Assembly (NCBI GenBank): GCA_028718065.1
Contig: JAQUMP010000268.1
Coordinates: 1 to 5,455 of the forward strand
Source: Chitinivibrionales bacterium
Lineage (GTDB): Bacteria > Fibrobacterota > Chitinivibrionia > Chitinivibrionales > FEN-1185
DNA length: 5,455 nucleotides
Direction of reading: 5' to 3'
The notes below the pieces were generated by a model that had not been told where the DNA came from, made no database searches, and was given only the letters and a program-made list of their open reading frames with translations. Below are positions 1 to 5,451 of this stretch, piece by piece; positions within the stretch are counted from its first letter, which is position 1, and each line of letters opens with the position of its first letter. Made by a program: the position numbers and the translations under genes.

Positions 1-322
1 CGATCATGCGTTCGCCCATAATGCCGATGTTCTGCACGGTTATGCGCGCCGAATCCGTTAAACCGACGCTTTTGTCAAGAGCAATTTCCACGGCGACGCG
101 CTGGTTGCGCAGGAAAATCTCCTGGGCCATGCCTTTTTTAACGCCGTTAACCATAACCGGATCGCCCGGCTGCAGCGTGCTGACATTGGGAAACAGCACG
201 GTGTAGGAAACGAGTTTGGCGAGCACGCTGATTTCCTTGAGCCAGAGCACCGAGGCGATCAGGATAAATACCGCCAGCAGGATCGAGCCGCCTACCATGA
301 GCTCCATGTTGCTTTTTTTCAA
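1..322 (-). CDS. MCE/MlaD-family lipid transport protein, N-terminal part (runs off left edge)
   Basis: The visible 107 residues match the start of an MlaD-like substrate-binding protein of a phospholipid/hydrophobe ABC transporter, anchored in the inner membrane with its MCE domain in the periplasm. Seen: a short basic head (KKSN), one hydrophobic segment at about residues 10-28, then the start of an MCE domain: FPNVSTLQPGDPVMVNGVKKG at about 44-64 and IGIMGERMI at the truncated end, where the family usually has a G-x-x-GE-x-(Y/M)-I pattern. I chose the TTG start at 322 because AAAGGA lies 7 nt upstream and because the family usually begins MK(K)..., giving MKKSNMELMVGG. ATG at residue 6 is the alternative. 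The TTG overlaps the hprK stop as TTGA, suggesting translational coupling. The permease (MlaE-like) and ATPase (MlaF-like) partners are not in the window. Family assignment is firm; the transported lipid is unknown. Confidence 0.88.
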   Translation of the reverse strand, partial: MKKSNMELMVGGSILLAVFILIASVLWLKEISVLAKLVSYTVLFPNVSTLQPGDPVMVNGVKKGMAQEIFLRNQRVAVEIALDKSVGLTDSARITVQNIGIMGERMI

Positions 323-1347
323 GGCGAATTCCTTTCGCGCGCGGTTTTTTTATGGGGGCGATTCAAAGAAGCGCCCGCGCGCCGGTTGCTCTGCATTTGC
401 ATGGTAGAAATTAATTTCCGGTTTAACGCATCGGCACTATTAATTCCCCGCTGGTGTTGCAGGGTGGTGAGCGCAATGACCTCGATAAACGAGGCGACCG
501 TGCGGCCGGAGGAGAGCGGAATGGTGATCTGGGGCAGTTGCAGTCCGGCCAGCGATATTTTTACTTCCGAGAGCCCGATGCGTTCATAGGAATCCTTGGG
601 CGACCAGGGGACCAATTGCACGATCGCGTCGATCCGCTGGGAAAACCGCACGGCGCGCGCGCCAAAGAGCGCGACGATGTCCACGATGCCGATGCCGCGC
701 ACTTCCAGGTGGTGCGCCAGGGTCGGATTGGTGCTTCCGATCACGGCGCCGCCCCGGCGATAGATCTGCACGGCGTCGTCGGCGACCAACTGGTGGCCGC
801 GTTCTATGAGGTCCAGGGCGCTCTCGCTTTTGCCGATGCCGCTGCGGCCGGTTAGAAGCAAGCCGCACCCATGCACGCAGAGAAGGGTTCCGTGTATTAC
901 CTGGCGCGGCGCCAGGCGCTCAAATAAAAAATCTTCCGCCTGCCGCCGGATGTCGTCATAGCGGCACTCGGTCATCAGCCCCGGCACGTGGTGGGTTTTT
1001 AACAAGGCCGCCAGTGCAGGCGGCGGGTGAATACCGTCGGTAAAGATAATCGCGCTTGCCTGGCGGGAAATAAAGGGCCTTAGCGCGGCCAGGGCGGCGT
1101 CTTGACTAACGCGATCGGCAAAAAAGTGCGCGGCATGGTTGCCCCACAGCAGAAGCGCGCCTTGGGCGGTATCGGTTTCCAGGCCCGCAAGCACCGGTAA
1201 GGCCGAAACCACTCTGGCCCCCACAAGCGGCTTCTCCGAATGCAAAGGGTCGCCCACCACCGAGCGCCAATGCGCCTTAAGCGCCTCAAAAAATTCCGAC
1301 AGCGGCGCCGGTTCCGGGAGGGCCGGCGCTGATGAAGCAAGCGACAT
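319..1347 (-). CDS. hprK: HPr kinase/phosphorylase
   Basis: Cytoplasmic bifunctional enzyme that phosphorylates and dephosphorylates a serine of the PTS phosphocarrier HPr (or an HPr-like protein), linking carbon state to regulation. At 342 residues it is slightly longer than the usual 310-330. Residues 1 to about 140 form the variable N-terminal domain. The kinase core follows: H152-G153, Walker A GRSGIGKSE at 167-175, the acidic pair D190-D191, the family signature EVRGIGIVDI at 215-224 followed by LFG, R256 in YERIG, and the GR...IEV segment near 281-290. All expected catalytic positions are present, so it should be active. The last 25 or so residues are basic and look like a dispensable tail. 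The ATG lies 8 bp after the hpf stop, with a GGAG-type site about 11 nt upstream within the end of hpf; the stop overlaps the next gene. No ptsH, ptsI or ptsN is visible, so its substrate must be encoded elsewhere. Confidence 0.95.
   Translation of the reverse strand: MSLASSAPALPEPAPLSEFFEALKAHWRSVVGDPLHSEKPLVGARVVSALPVLAGLETDTAQGALLLWGNHAAHFFADRVSQDAALAALRPFISRQASAIIFTDGIHPPPALAALLKTHHVPGLMTECRYDDIRRQAEDFLFERLAPRQVIHGTLLCVHGCGLLLTGRSGIGKSESALDLIERGHQLVADDAVQIYRRGGAVIGSTNPTLAHHLEVRGIGIVDIVALFGARAVRFSQRIDAIVQLVPWSPKDSYERIGLSEVKISLAGLQLPQITIPLSSGRTVASFIEVIALTTLQHQRGINSADALNRKLISTMQMQSNRRAGASLNRPHKKTARERNSP
330..335 (-). promoter_or_regulatory. Ribosome binding site supporting the TTG start of the MCE gene
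   Basis: AAAGGA on the minus strand, 7 nt before TTG at 322, inside the last codons of hprK. No comparable site lies before the in-frame ATG five codons later. This spacing is the main reason for choosing the non-ATG start. Confidence 0.6.
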
Positions 1348-1355
1348 GGCTTTTA

Positions 1356-1688
1356 TTACTCCGCTTCCGGAGCGGCTTTTTCCTTGTTGGAATTGCCGCC
1401 GCGATGGACTTTAAGTTTTTCGTTGAGTTTCTTGAGCTGCCGTTCTACTTTGTCAATGGCATCGGCGATGGATTTGCCGATGGCGTCGCTCTTGGCCGTG
1501 GCGTTGACCGTATGGTTGAGCACGTTCATGGTAATTTCGACGATTTTGTCCACGTGTTCCTCGTCGAGCACCACGTGGCACGAGGTGATTTTATCATAGA
1601 ATTTTTCCAGCTTGCCGAGTTCATCCGTTATAAAATTCTGCAGGGTCGCCGAAGCTTTGTTGTGGCGGGACGTTATTTGGATCTGCAT
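1356..1688 (-). CDS. hpf: Ribosome hibernation promoting factor, short form (HPF/RaiA/YfiA family)
   Basis: Small protein that binds the 30S decoding region of idle ribosomes and promotes their inactivation or dimerisation in stationary phase or starvation. At 110 residues it is the short form: it carries the single beta-alpha-beta-beta-beta-alpha domain (about residues 1-95) and lacks the C-terminal dimerisation domain of long HPF. Seen: start MQIQITSRHN, the first helix ending in LGKLEKFYDKI, the strand segment VEITMNVLNHTVNATAKSD, and a lysine/arginine-rich helix IDKVERQLKKLNEKLKVHRG at the end of the domain. The last 14 or so residues are charged and low in complexity. It follows lipA by 18 bp with a very strong ribosome binding site and precedes hprK by 8 bp. 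In many Gram-negatives hpf lies directly behind rpoN; here lipA separates them. Confidence 0.93.
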   Translation of the reverse strand: MQIQITSRHNKASATLQNFITDELGKLEKFYDKITSCHVVLDEEHVDKIVEITMNVLNHTVNATAKSDAIGKSIADAIDKVERQLKKLNEKLKVHRGGNSNKEKAAPEAE

Positions 1689-1698
1689 GGAACAATAG

Positions 1699-1705
1699 CC
1701 TCCTT
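1699..1705 (-). promoter_or_regulatory. Strong Shine-Dalgarno site of hpf
   Basis: AAGGAGG on the minus strand, 10 nt before the hpf ATG, filling most of the 18-bp gap after the lipA stop. It is the best ribosome binding site in the window and fits a gene needed in large amounts. Confidence 0.8.
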
Positions 1706-1706
1706 G

Positions 1707-2702
1707 TTAAAAAACGGGCGTTATTAAAAGTTTATCCGTCAGGTTATTTAATGTCAAGAGATTATCCTGCGGCCGGGCCGTATTTGCGGCGGTTTGATGG
1801 GAGAGTGATTCTTCGGCATGGTACGAACTCCGCACAAAAGGGCCGGCCTGCACGCTTAAAAAACCCATCTTCAAGCCGCAGTTTTTATAATGCTCAAATT
1901 CCTCCGGCCTAACAAAGCGGGCCACCGGGACCTGCCGGGCCGAAGGTTGCAGGTATTGGCCGAGCGTAAGCATTCTGCATCCGGTTTGAGAAATATCGCG
2001 CATGACGTCAAGGACATCGTCCGTGCTCTCGCCCAACCCGACCATCAGGCCGGTTTTTACTTTTGTCAAGGTCTGCTTGTTATATTGAACGGCCCGCCGC
2101 AGCAGCTCAAGCGAGCGAAAATAATCGGCTTGCGGCCGGATTGCCGGGTAGAGCCGCGGCACGGTTTCCATATTGTGCGCCAACACCGCGGGAGCGGATT
2201 TGCAAATTGCCCGAATGGCCGCGTCGTCGCCTTTAAAATCCGGCACGAGCACTTCCACGCCGCAGGCCGGCGCCGCCCGCTTGATCCGGCGTACGGTTTC
2301 GGCGAAGAGTTCCGCACCGCCGTCCGGCACGTCATCGCGCGTGACCGAGGTTATAACCACATAGGCAAGCCCCAACTGCTTGACGGATGCGGCAACCCGC
2401 GCCGGTTCGTCCGGGTCGGGCGCGCCGGACGGGCCGTGGCCGACGGCGCAGAAGGCGCAGGCGCGCGAGCAGCGCTCGCCCAGGATAAGCAGGGTGGCTC
2501 TCCCGCGGCCGAAGCATTCGCCTTTATTGGGGCAGCGCGCCTCCGTGCATACCGTATGTAAACCATATTCTTTTACTGTGTTTTCGACGCTGTTTTTATT
2601 TCCCGCCGTCCCGATGGGCCGTCGCAGCCACAACGGCATGCGTTTTCTTTCTTGATCTAAAGCGGGATCGGTAAGCGTGTTTGTTGAGGATGTCAATGTC
2701 AT
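1707..2702 (-). CDS. lipA: Lipoyl synthase (radical SAM)
   Basis: Inserts two sulfurs into protein-bound octanoyl groups to make the lipoyl cofactor of pyruvate/2-oxoglutarate dehydrogenases and the glycine cleavage H protein. All cluster ligands are visible: the auxiliary cluster motif CTEARCPNKGEC (C52, C57, C63), the radical SAM motif CSRACAFC (C78, C82, C85), and the C-terminal RSSY motif (291-294) whose serine ligates the auxiliary cluster. Other family blocks are VTRDDVPDGGA (120-130), VLVPDF, HNMETV, GLMVGLGE (218-225) and LTLGQYLQPS. At 331 residues the length is normal. About 35 residues follow RSSYHAEE, a little longer than in E. coli. The ATG start has no clear ribosome binding site (only GGA 4 nt upstream); M22 (MPLWLRRP) is a possible alternative, since the family often starts shortly before a K/R-P-x-W-L motif. 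The partner lipB is not visible. Its position between rpoN and hpf is unusual. Confidence 0.96.
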   Translation of the reverse strand: MTLTSSTNTLTDPALDQERKRMPLWLRRPIGTAGNKNSVENTVKEYGLHTVCTEARCPNKGECFGRGRATLLILGERCSRACAFCAVGHGPSGAPDPDEPARVAASVKQLGLAYVVITSVTRDDVPDGGAELFAETVRRIKRAAPACGVEVLVPDFKGDDAAIRAICKSAPAVLAHNMETVPRLYPAIRPQADYFRSLELLRRAVQYNKQTLTKVKTGLMVGLGESTDDVLDVMRDISQTGCRMLTLGQYLQPSARQVPVARFVRPEEFEHYKNCGLKMGFLSVQAGPFVRSSYHAEESLSHQTAANTARPQDNLLTLNNLTDKLLITPVF

Positions 2703-2711
2703 TTGTCCAAT

Positions 2712-2727
2712 TTGTTAACTATAACAA
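2712..2727. promoter_or_regulatory. 16-bp perfect inverted repeat over a possible lipA promoter
   Basis: TTGTTA-acta-TAACAA, two perfect 6-base arms around a 4-base centre, ends 9 bp before the lipA ATG. Read on the minus strand it contains TGTTATAGT, which resembles an extended -10 element (TGn plus TATAAT-like). No good -35 hexamer is found 16-18 bp upstream. It could be an operator overlapping an internal promoter, or a chance palindrome in AT-rich DNA. If the -10 is real, the lipA transcript would have a leader of under 10 nt. Confidence 0.3.
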
Positions 2728-2747
2728 GCATTTTCATTACGGGATCT

Positions 2748-2764
2748 AAAGGGCGGAGCCCTTT
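2748..2764. repeat. Small hairpin in the rpoN-lipA gap (7-bp stem, 3-base loop)
   Basis: AAAGGGC-gga-GCCCTTT is a perfect inverted repeat in the middle of the 90-bp rpoN-lipA gap. On the transcribed (minus) strand it is followed by AGATCCCG and not by a T run, so it is not a standard intrinsic terminator. It may slow exonuclease decay or polymerase between rpoN and lipA, or be part of a small dispersed intergenic repeat. Whether it recurs elsewhere cannot be seen from this window. Confidence 0.4.
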
Positions 2765-2792
2765 CCATATTCTTAATTCTTATTTTTTATTA

Positions 2793-4247
2793 TTAGTATT
2801 TTTGCCTCAACCGTGCGGGTAATAATTTTAATTGTTCCCGGTATTTTGCCACCGTACGCCGCGCCGCGGCCAGGTTTTCGCGCGTAAGCACGTCGGCGAT
2901 CTGCTGGTCCGAAAGCGGGCGGGAAGCGTTTTCAGTTTCGATAAGTTGACTAATGCGACTCTTGATCCGTTCCGCCGACACGGTACTGCCGTCGGCGGCC
3001 TGGCCCATGGCCTCGCTGAAAAAATATTTAAGCTCAAAAATGCCGTACTGCGTCTGCACGTATTTGTTGCTGGTGACGCGGCTGATGGTGGAAATGTGCA
3101 TGCTCACCATGTCGGCAATATCCTGCAGTTTAAGCGGCGCCAGGTTGGGCGGGCCCTGGTCGAAAAATTCCTGCTGGCGATCGATGATGGCGTACATGAC
3201 CTTAATCATGGTCGTCTTGCGCTGCTCGATGGCGCGGATAAACCACGAGGCGCTGTTGAGTTTTTTACGGATATATGATTTTATGGATTTATCGGAGGTG
3301 CTGCCGCGGCGCAGCATCCGTAAATAGGCCTTATTAATGGATAATGCCGGCAGCGAGCGGTCGTTTAAAATTACCACGAATTTATCGTCGACGCGTTCCA
3401 CGATAAGGTCGGGAATGATTATGGCGGCGCGGTCTTCCTTGATAAGATGGCCCGGATTGGGGTTGAGCGTTTTGATGATGTCAACGGTTTTCTGGATTTC
3501 GGAAACCTCGACGCCGAAATGACGGGCGATTTCGGGGAGTTTTAATTTTTCCAGAAGCGGCCAGCACTCCTGCATCAGGCGCATGGCAAGGGAATTTTCC
3601 TGCCCGCGCGCCCGCAGCTGCATGGTAAGGCACTCCTGCAAGGTGCGCGCGCCGCAACCGACGGGATCGAAGGTACCGATGATCTGGATGGCCTCGGCGA
3701 TTTCGGAAAGGTCGACCTTGGTGATTTCGGCGATGTTTTCGTTGGAAATGCGCAAATATCCGTCGGCGTCCAAGCTGCCGATAATAAATTGGAGCAATAA
3801 CTTTTTTCGTTCGGGGAGTTTTTTTTCGGCAAGTTGCTCGGTCAAATGTTCGATTAAGGAATCCTGATAGACGGTCGTGGGCTCATAGCGTTGGGTGTTG
3901 CGGTCGACCTCTTCGTTAATGGTATTGCCCATGTCAAAACCCTCTTCCAGGTATTCCTCCCAGTCAACGCTGTCTTCGCTGACGTCGAGCTCTTCGGAAG
4001 AATCCTGGGCAACATCGTCGGTTTGGGTGTCGGCTTCTTTTTCCTTGGCCGGTTCCTCCTTGGCGGAATCGTCCTGCGGTTGTTCTTCGAGCTCGTCGCC
4101 GATATCCAAAAGCGGGTTTTGTTCCAGCTCGGTACGCAGGACCTGTTCGAGTTGCAGCGTGTTTACCTGCAGCAATTTGAGCGATTGGATCATCTGAAAC
4201 GACAGCTTCTGCTGTAATTTCAGGGACATGTCAAGACCGAGATTCAC
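2793..4247 (-). CDS. rpoN: RNA polymerase sigma-54 factor
   Basis: Alternative sigma factor that directs polymerase to -24/-12 promoters and needs AAA+ enhancer-binding activators. Its 484 residues are a normal full length. Region I is at about residues 7-50 (QKLSFQMIQSLKLLQVNTLQLEQ to NPLLD). Region II, about 51-120, is strongly acidic and poorly conserved, as in the family. The core-binding domain follows, with DADGYL at 160-164 and DPVGCGARTLQECL at 194-207. The helix-turn-helix region is LQDIADMVSMHISTISRVTSNKYVQT (about 374-399), followed by G.FELKYFFS. The RpoN box ARRTVAKYR at 462-470, which reads the -24 element, is intact. The start is GTG at 4247: AAAGG lies 11 nt upstream, and starting MNLGLDMSLKLQQKL aligns with the usual MKxxLxLKxxQQL start. 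The ATG at residue 7 has no better site. It lies 77 bp after lptB, the usual neighbour in Gram-negatives. Confidence 0.97.
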   Translation of the reverse strand: MNLGLDMSLKLQQKLSFQMIQSLKLLQVNTLQLEQVLRTELEQNPLLDIGDELEEQPQDDSAKEEPAKEKEADTQTDDVAQDSSEELDVSEDSVDWEEYLEEGFDMGNTINEEVDRNTQRYEPTTVYQDSLIEHLTEQLAEKKLPERKKLLLQFIIGSLDADGYLRISNENIAEITKVDLSEIAEAIQIIGTFDPVGCGARTLQECLTMQLRARGQENSLAMRLMQECWPLLEKLKLPEIARHFGVEVSEIQKTVDIIKTLNPNPGHLIKEDRAAIIIPDLIVERVDDKFVVILNDRSLPALSINKAYLRMLRRGSTSDKSIKSYIRKKLNSASWFIRAIEQRKTTMIKVMYAIIDRQQEFFDQGPPNLAPLKLQDIADMVSMHISTISRVTSNKYVQTQYGIFELKYFFSEAMGQAADGSTVSAERIKSRISQLIETENASRPLSDQQIADVLTRENLAAARRTVAKYREQLKLLPARLRQKY

Positions 4248-4305
4248 AACGATCGCTACCTTTCAGAAATGATTGATATCATTAATAATACCACAAAACG
4301 CCCCC

Positions 4306-4321
4306 GCCGGCCATATCCGGC
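4306..4321. other. Weak GC-rich hairpin between lptB and rpoN
   Basis: GCCGG-ccatat-CCGGC, a 5-bp stem with a 6-base loop, lies just after the lptB stop codon. On the minus strand it is followed by a G run and then GTTTTG, so the T tract is too short and too far away for a good intrinsic terminator. It might give partial termination or mRNA processing between lptB and rpoN, or mean nothing. The rest of the 77-bp gap is AT-rich and includes TGGTATTAT at 4293-4285 on the minus strand, a possible extended -10 with no matching -35. Confidence 0.25.
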
Positions 4322-4324
4322 AAG

Positions 4325-5152
4325 CTAATCGAGCCTGAAATTGCGCCCCAGATAAATCCGCCGGGCCTCGGGATTTTCCGCGAGCTCCGCCGAACTGCCG
4401 GAGATAAGGATCTTGCCTTCGTTCATGATATAGGCCCGATCCGTGATCTTAAGCGTTTCGCGCACGTTATGGTCGGTAATCAGGACGCCGAAATTCTTAT
4501 TACGTAAATCATGCACGATGCTTTGAATGTCCTCCACGGCGATGGGGTCGATGCCGGCGAAGGGCTCGTCTAAAAGGATAAAATCGGGTTTTATCGCCAG
4601 CGTGCGGGCGATTTCCACCCGGCGCCGCTCGCCGCCGGAAAGCGTAAAGGCCGGGCTGTTTTCAAGGTGCGCCACATGCAGCTCTTCCAGCAATTGTTTC
4701 ATGCGGCCCTTGCGTTCCTTATAACTCATGGGCTGCTGTTCCAAAATCACCATGATGTTTTCGGCCACCGTCAGCTTGCGGAAAATTGATGGTTCCTGCG
4801 AAAGATACCCAATGCCCCGGCGCGCGCGCTTGTACATGGGCAAACGGGAGATGTTTTTGTTGTCCAGAAAAATCGCGCCGCTTTTGGGGCGGATCATGCC
4901 CACGATCATGTAAAACGTGGTGGTTTTGCCGGCGCCGTTGGGCCCCAGCAGCCCGACGATTTCTCCTTGACGTACGGAAATGGAAACGCCGTCCACCACC
5001 CTGCGCTTGCTGTAAATTTTTACCAGGTTTTCGGTGCGGAACTCGCGCCGCAGGGGCGCGGCCTCCGCGAGTGCAGTATTGGCCGTCAGTACCTCTTCGG
5101 CAACACTGGTCCGGTCCTGGTTTGCAATCTCGTCCATAATAATTAATTTCAT
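4325..5152 (-). CDS. lptB: LPS export ABC transporter ATP-binding protein LptB
   Basis: Cytoplasmic ATPase of the LptB2FG complex, which extracts lipopolysaccharide from the inner membrane and drives it along the Lpt bridge to the outer membrane. All ABC motifs are intact: Walker A GPNGAGKT (70-77), Q-loop Q119 in YLSQEPSIFRKL (the LptB-type Q-loop), signature LSGGE (171-175), Walker B FILLDEP (191-197), D-loop AGID, and H-loop H228 in ITDHNVRETL. The C-terminus, YLGRNFRLD, is typical of LptB. At 275 residues it is about 35 longer than E. coli LptB; the extra part is an N-terminal extension before FRTENLVKIY. Neither ATG at 5152 nor the in-frame ATG at residue 6 has a Shine-Dalgarno site, so the exact start is uncertain. 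The family call is firm, helped by the rpoN neighbour. lptA and lptC, often just upstream in other species, are absent here; instead there is a 303-bp non-coding stretch. Confidence 0.95.
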   Translation of the reverse strand: MKLIIMDEIANQDRTSVAEEVLTANTALAEAAPLRREFRTENLVKIYSKRRVVDGVSISVRQGEIVGLLGPNGAGKTTTFYMIVGMIRPKSGAIFLDNKNISRLPMYKRARRGIGYLSQEPSIFRKLTVAENIMVILEQQPMSYKERKGRMKQLLEELHVAHLENSPAFTLSGGERRRVEIARTLAIKPDFILLDEPFAGIDPIAVEDIQSIVHDLRNKNFGVLITDHNVRETLKITDRAYIMNEGKILISGSSAELAENPEARRIYLGRNFRLD

Positions 5153-5167
5153 TGAAAAAAAATGTTA

Positions 5168-5182
5168 GCAAATACTATACCA
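5168..5182 (-). promoter_or_regulatory. Probable sigma-54 promoter of the lptB-rpoN operon
   Basis: On the minus strand the site reads TGGTATA-gtat-TTGC followed by T. It keeps the invariant GG and GC exactly 10 bp apart and fits the family consensus TGGYRYR-N4-TTGCW at every defined position. It lies 16 bp before the first lptB ATG and has no good sigma-70 -35 box. The expected start site, about 12 nt past the GC, would fall near 5156-5158, almost at that ATG, which favours either a near-leaderless mRNA or use of the second ATG at 5137. TGGTATAGT could also be read as an extended -10 for sigma-70. A sigma-54 site in front of rpoN implies autoregulation (inference). Confidence 0.6.
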
Positions 5183-5370
5183 TTTAAAATTAGATATTGC
5201 TTAAAAATGAAGGAATAAAAATATTTTTTGAATTAATTTGCCCCTTGCATTCGGGTGGATTTGATGATCTAAAACTTTGAGGACTGTTTTATGGCGCCGG
5301 GCGGCGGCGACCTTGACAAAATGAGTATTGCCCGACCGGACCGCTTAGGCCGCAGCGCCAACGGCTTGCC
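5183..5370. other. Intergenic stretch without a convincing gene
   Basis: Two parts can be seen. From 5183 to about 5245 the DNA is very AT-rich with A/T tracts (for example around 5215-5230), which could bend easily and help an upstream-bound activator loop to the lptB promoter. From about 5290 to 5370 it is GC-rich. A 44-codon plus-strand frame (5291-5425) has GAGGA 7 nt before its ATG, but its product resembles nothing I know and it runs through the repeat cluster, so I do not call it a gene. No tRNA, terminator or insertion sequence end was recognised. Confidence 0.5.
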
Positions 5371-5433
5371 ATGTTACATTGTTACATTAATTAAGTTAAT
5401 GTTAAATAATGGCGGGTTGCCGTAAGGTAACAT
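5371..5433. promoter_or_regulatory. Cluster of TGTTACAT-type repeats, possible regulator-binding array
   Basis: Two perfect tandem copies of TGTTACAT (5372-5379 and 5380-5387) are followed by a variant, TGTTAAAT (5400-5407), and an inverted copy, GTAACAT (5427-5433). A 7-bp inverted repeat, ACATTAA-ttaag-TTAATGT (5384-5402), overlaps the second and third copies. The cluster ends 3 bp before the rightward -24 element and lies about 190-265 bp upstream of the lptB promoter. This is plausible for sites bound by a sigma-54 activator or another regulator serving two divergent promoters. Which protein binds cannot be told. Confidence 0.45.
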
Positions 5434-5436
5434 TTT

Positions 5437-5451
5437 TGGTATATTGATTGC
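5437..5451 (+). promoter_or_regulatory. Probable divergent sigma-54 promoter pointing right, off the window
   Basis: TGGTATA-ttga-TTGC on the plus strand has GG (5438-5439) and GC (5450-5451) exactly 10 bp apart and fits TGGYRYR-N4-TTGC; only the weakly conserved next base is G, where A or T is usual. The start site would fall just beyond the window end, so the target gene is unseen. A sigma-70 reading also exists in the same place (TTGCCG at 5417-5422, 17-bp spacer, TATATT at 5440-5445), so the assignment is not certain. Confidence 0.5.

Noticed and set aside
1890..2561. Long plus-strand open frame of 223 codons
   Set aside because: It is antisense to lipA, whose protein is fully conserved; the plus-strand product is arginine/alanine/glycine-rich and resembles no family. 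It is a shadow of GC-rich coding DNA.
2753..2767. GG-N10-GC match on the minus strand in the rpoN-lipA gap
   Set aside because: The -24 part (TGGAAAG) and the -12 part (CCGC) both depart from TGGYRYR and TTGC, and the match is produced by the hairpin sequence.
3891..4217. Hydrophobic plus-strand frame over the start of rpoN
   Set aside because: It is antisense to the acidic region II of RpoN: complementing Glu/Asp codons gives Phe/Leu/Val-rich sequence, which mimics a membrane protein.
4285..4293. TGGTATTAT before rpoN as a third sigma-54 or an extended -10 promoter
   Set aside because: There is no GC 10 bp after the GG (GA instead), and no -35 box at a proper distance. A weak internal promoter cannot be excluded.
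4306..4321. Intrinsic terminator after lptB
   Set aside because: The stem is only 5 bp and is followed by a G run; the T stretch is short and displaced. At most a weak signal.
5291..5425. 44-codon plus-strand frame with GAGGA 7 nt upstream of its ATG
   Set aside because: The product shows no recognisable domain, its composition changes abruptly from GC-rich to AT-rich, and it reads through the TGTTACAT repeats and stops at the rightward promoter. The ribosome-binding match is probably chance.
5417..5445. Sigma-70 promoter TTGCCG-N17-TATATT on the plus strand
   Set aside because: Possible, but each hexamer is imperfect, while the overlapping -24/-12 site matches its consensus nearly perfectly. 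Kept only as an alternative reading.
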